A DNA stretch of 64,000 nucleotides. Source: Candidatus Poribacteria bacterium (lineage in GTDB: Bacteria; Poribacteria; WGA-4E; WGA-3G). The notes beneath the pieces are model-generated. The model saw only the letters and a program-made list of their open reading frames with translations. It made no database searches and was not told where the DNA came from. Below, piece after piece: positions 62,219 to 64,000 of the stretch. The position numbers were made by a program, and so were the translations under genes. The DNA lies in NCBI GenBank assembly GCA_028824685.1, contig JAPPCZ010000086.1, positions 304,345-368,344 on the forward strand. Direction: 5' to 3'. Each line of letters starts with the position of its first letter. The first letter of the stretch is position 1.

Positions 62219-62974
62219 CTATAATGCATTTTTCACGATTTGAGCGAAAGATTCTGCTTGGAGGCTTGCGCCACCGACGAGGGCACCGTCCACATCAGGT
62301 TGTGCCATTAATTCCGCTGCGTTTTCTGGCTTTACGCTGCCACCGTATTGTATGCGTATTTGAGATGCAATTTCGTCAGAGTAAGCATCTTTCAACAATT
62401 TTCTAATATAACCGTGTACCTCTTGTGCTTGCGCAGGCGTTGCAGTTTTGCCTGTTCCGATTGCCCATACAGGTTCATAGGCTATAACGCCGGACAATAA
62501 TTGTGCAGCTGATAAGCCTGCAATACCTCCTGTGACATGATCATTTATAACCTCTTCGGTACGACCTGCTTCGCGGTCTTCAAGTTGTTCACCGACACAA
62601 ACAATTGGCTGCAAATCGTGAGATAAAACTGCTTTCGCTTTTTGGTTAACACTCTCGTTTGTTTCACCAAAGTATTGGCGCCGCTCTGAATGCCCGATAA
62701 TAACGTAATCACACCCAACATCTTTCAACATCGGGACTGATACTTCACCGGTAAATGCGCCACTTTCTTCCCAATAGACATCTTGTGCAGCAAGACGAAT
62801 GTTGCTGCCTTTTATGACATCACTTACAGTAGCAAGTGCAGTAAAAGTCGGTGCTACAATTATTTCTACTCCAGTACAGTCTGCAACTAAATCCTTTAAC
62901 GCAGTAGTGAGGGCAACCGCCTCTGAAATTGTGTTATTTAGTTTCCAATTTCCTGCAATGATAGGTGTTCGCAT
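62219..62974 (-). CDS. tpiA: Triosephosphate isomerase
   Basis: 251 residues from ATG 62974, which has GGAAGG just upstream; an ATG at 62986 overlapping the gap stop would add four residues. GNWKLN, IIGHSERR (catalytic His), AYEPVWAIGTGKTA (catalytic Glu), YGGSVKPENA and GALVGGASL are all present. It interconverts glyceraldehyde 3-phosphate and dihydroxyacetone phosphate. It directly follows gap on the same strand. Confidence 0.97.
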   Translation of the reverse strand: MRTPIIAGNWKLNNTISEAVALTTALKDLVADCTGVEIIVAPTFTALATVSDVIKGSNIRLAAQDVYWEESGAFTGEVSVPMLKDVGCDYVIIGHSERRQYFGETNESVNQKAKAVLSHDLQPIVCVGEQLEDREAGRTEEVINDHVTGGIAGLSAAQLLSGVIAYEPVWAIGTGKTATPAQAQEVHGYIRKLLKDAYSDEIASQIRIQYGGSVKPENAAELMAQPDVDGALVGGASLQAESFAQIVKNAL

Positions 62975-62985
62975 AGTCCTTCCCA

Positions 62986-63990
62986 TTAGAGTACTCGTGA
63001 TGCAAGTTCAACGAGACGATTGGAGTAACCCCACTCGTTATCATACCATGAGAGGACTTTAACCAACCCGTTTTCAATTACTTTTGTGAACGGTGCATCC
63101 AGAACAGAGGAAAGTTTATTTCCGTTGAAATCGGATGAGACGAGATCAAGTTCTGAATATCCTAAGATTCCATCTAACGAAGTTTCAGATGCTTCTTTCA
63201 AGGCATCGTTAACATCTTCTGCACTTGGCTTTTTGTTGAGTTCAACGGTGAGATCAACAACAGAAACATTCGGTGTTGGCACGCGGATTGCAAACCCGTC
63301 CAATTTTCCGTTTAATTCCGGTAGGACTTTTCCGACAGCAACAGCAGCACCAGTTGTTGTTGGAATCATTGATAATGTTGCAGCACGTGCTCGCCGCATA
63401 TCTTTATGTGGAAAGTCGTGAACGCGTTGGTCTCCAGTGTACGCATGCACTGTTGTCATCAATCCACTTTCAACTTCAAACGTTTCATGCAACACTTTGG
63501 CAACCGGAGCAAGACAGTTGGTCGTACACGAAGCATTGGAAATAACGTGATGTTGTGCTTTATCATATTTATCATCATTCACACCGATAACTATTGTGAT
63601 GTCTTCATCTTTCGCGGGTGCGGAAATAACAACTTTCTTTGCTCCACCAGAGGCGATGTGTTTTTCGGCATCTTCTCGTGCTGTAAAGAAACCCGTAGAT
63701 TCTATTACGACATCTACGCCCAGTTCTCCCCAAGGTAGGTCAGCAGGATCACGTTCTGCAAAAACACGCATCTCGTTTCCGTTTACCACCAAACCTTGAT
63801 CTGTTGCCTCAATATCATCGGACAAGATTCCGTGTACGGAGTCATATTGAAGAAGGTGTGCCAGTGTTTCTGGACTTGTCAAATCGTTAATTGCAACGAA
63901 TTCTATATCTAATGCCGGATTTTGTAGCGCTGCACGAAACGCGTTCCGACCAATCCGACCAAAACCATTAATACCTACTTTAGTTGACAT
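62986..63990 (-). CDS. gap: Glyceraldehyde-3-phosphate dehydrogenase
   Basis: 334 residues, complete. NAD-binding INGFGRIGRN at 7-16, catalytic Cys155 in SNASCTTNC, the AVGKVLPELNGKLDGFAIRVPTPNVS core and WYDNEWGYSNR near the end. It is a glycolytic or gluconeogenic enzyme. tpiA and secG follow on the same strand; the commonly intervening pgk is absent. The promoter is outside the window. Confidence 0.98.
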   Translation of the reverse strand: MSTKVGINGFGRIGRNAFRAALQNPALDIEFVAINDLTSPETLAHLLQYDSVHGILSDDIEATDQGLVVNGNEMRVFAERDPADLPWGELGVDVVIESTGFFTAREDAEKHIASGGAKKVVISAPAKDEDITIVIGVNDDKYDKAQHHVISNASCTTNCLAPVAKVLHETFEVESGLMTTVHAYTGDQRVHDFPHKDMRRARAATLSMIPTTTGAAVAVGKVLPELNGKLDGFAIRVPTPNVSVVDLTVELNKKPSAEDVNDALKEASETSLDGILGYSELDLVSSDFNGNKLSSVLDAPFTKVIENGLVKVLSWYDNEWGYSNRLVELASRVL

Positions 63991-64000
63991 AAGATAGATA

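Noticed and set aside
1..64000. tRNA, rRNA or transposase genes
   Set aside because: I saw no tRNA cloverleaf with the T-arm consensus in the intergenic gaps, no conserved rRNA segments and no transposase-like protein. A tRNAscan or Infernal run would settle small RNAs.

Overview
The window reads as a chromosomal segment of a moderately AT-rich bacterium. The gene families point to Candidatus Poribacteria or a close relative (inference, no marker gene present): two phytanoyl-CoA dioxygenase-like proteins, two CBM9/DUF5916 outer-surface proteins, two LamG-type secreted proteins, large secreted WD40 propellers, a DUF5117-type zinc protease, a ceramidase-like enzyme, an L-fuconate dehydratase-like enolase, a EutN/CcmL microcompartment vertex protein, and many short intergenic palindromes. 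Coding density is high, operons are short, and promoters are sigma70-like with a recurrent extended -10 (TGG-TATAAT type). I saw no rRNA, tRNA, CRISPR array or transposase gene.

The most notable point is selenocysteine. Two genes contain an in-frame TGA where the family has a redox or catalytic cysteine, each followed by a bacterial SECIS-like hairpin: a rhodanese-MoeB/ThiF fusion (1598-2785, TGA at codon 307) and a SelW/Rdx-like protein with a CxxU motif (56604-56834, TGA at codon 11). Plain ORF calling splits the first and misses the second. sel genes are not in the window.

Layout. 1-1021: secreted Ycf48-like propeller, cut by the window edge. 1-2.8 kb: selenoprotein MoeB behind a consensus promoter. 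2.9-6.7 kb: tandemly duplicated two-gene module, an SMC/OLD-like ATPase (DUF3696 type) overlapping a PIN-like nuclease, a candidate defence or abortive system. 6.7-8.35 kb: PotB/PotC-type permeases without the ATPase or binding protein. 8.6-16.6 kb: lipoprotein, alanine racemase, ABC ATPase, ceramidase-like enzyme, HpcH-type aldolase, DUF4282 protein, fuconate dehydratase, cobalamin adenosyltransferase, ComEA-like protein. 16.8-19.5 kb: almost identical tandem PD40/TolB-like genes and a small exported protein with a structured leader. 19.7-23.7 kb: operon of EutN, a RegB-like histidine kinase, an NtrC-like regulator that lacks GAFTGA, and 5-formyl-THF cyclo-ligase. 23.9-28.5 kb: ThiO-like oxidase, VOC and Gfo/Idh proteins, a DUF433/DUF5615 toxin-antitoxin pair and a multi-zinc-ribbon protein. 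28.6-31.3 kb: a ThuA/DUF4350-like protein and a type II restriction-modification pair. 31.3-46.4 kb: dioxygenases, DUF5916 protein, three tandem GNAT paralogues, two WD40 giants, a zinc protease and a LamG protein. 46.7-56.4 kb: S51 peptidase, alcohol dehydrogenase, a nested inverted-repeat element, second DUF5916 protein, HtrA-TPR fusion, propeller glycosidase-like protein, second LamG protein. 56.6-64 kb: SelW, lactonase, crotonase, cupin, MazG-like protein, uronate isomerase-like protein, and gap-tpiA-secG without pgk.

Two further patterns cut across the map. Four exported proteins (both PD40 and both LamG proteins) end in a shared short tail of the form GKL-x(3)-W-x(2)-[IL]-K with basic residues, a possible C-terminal sorting or anchoring signal. 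Intergenic gaps repeatedly hold related perfect palindromes that begin TGTAGG and end CCTACA.
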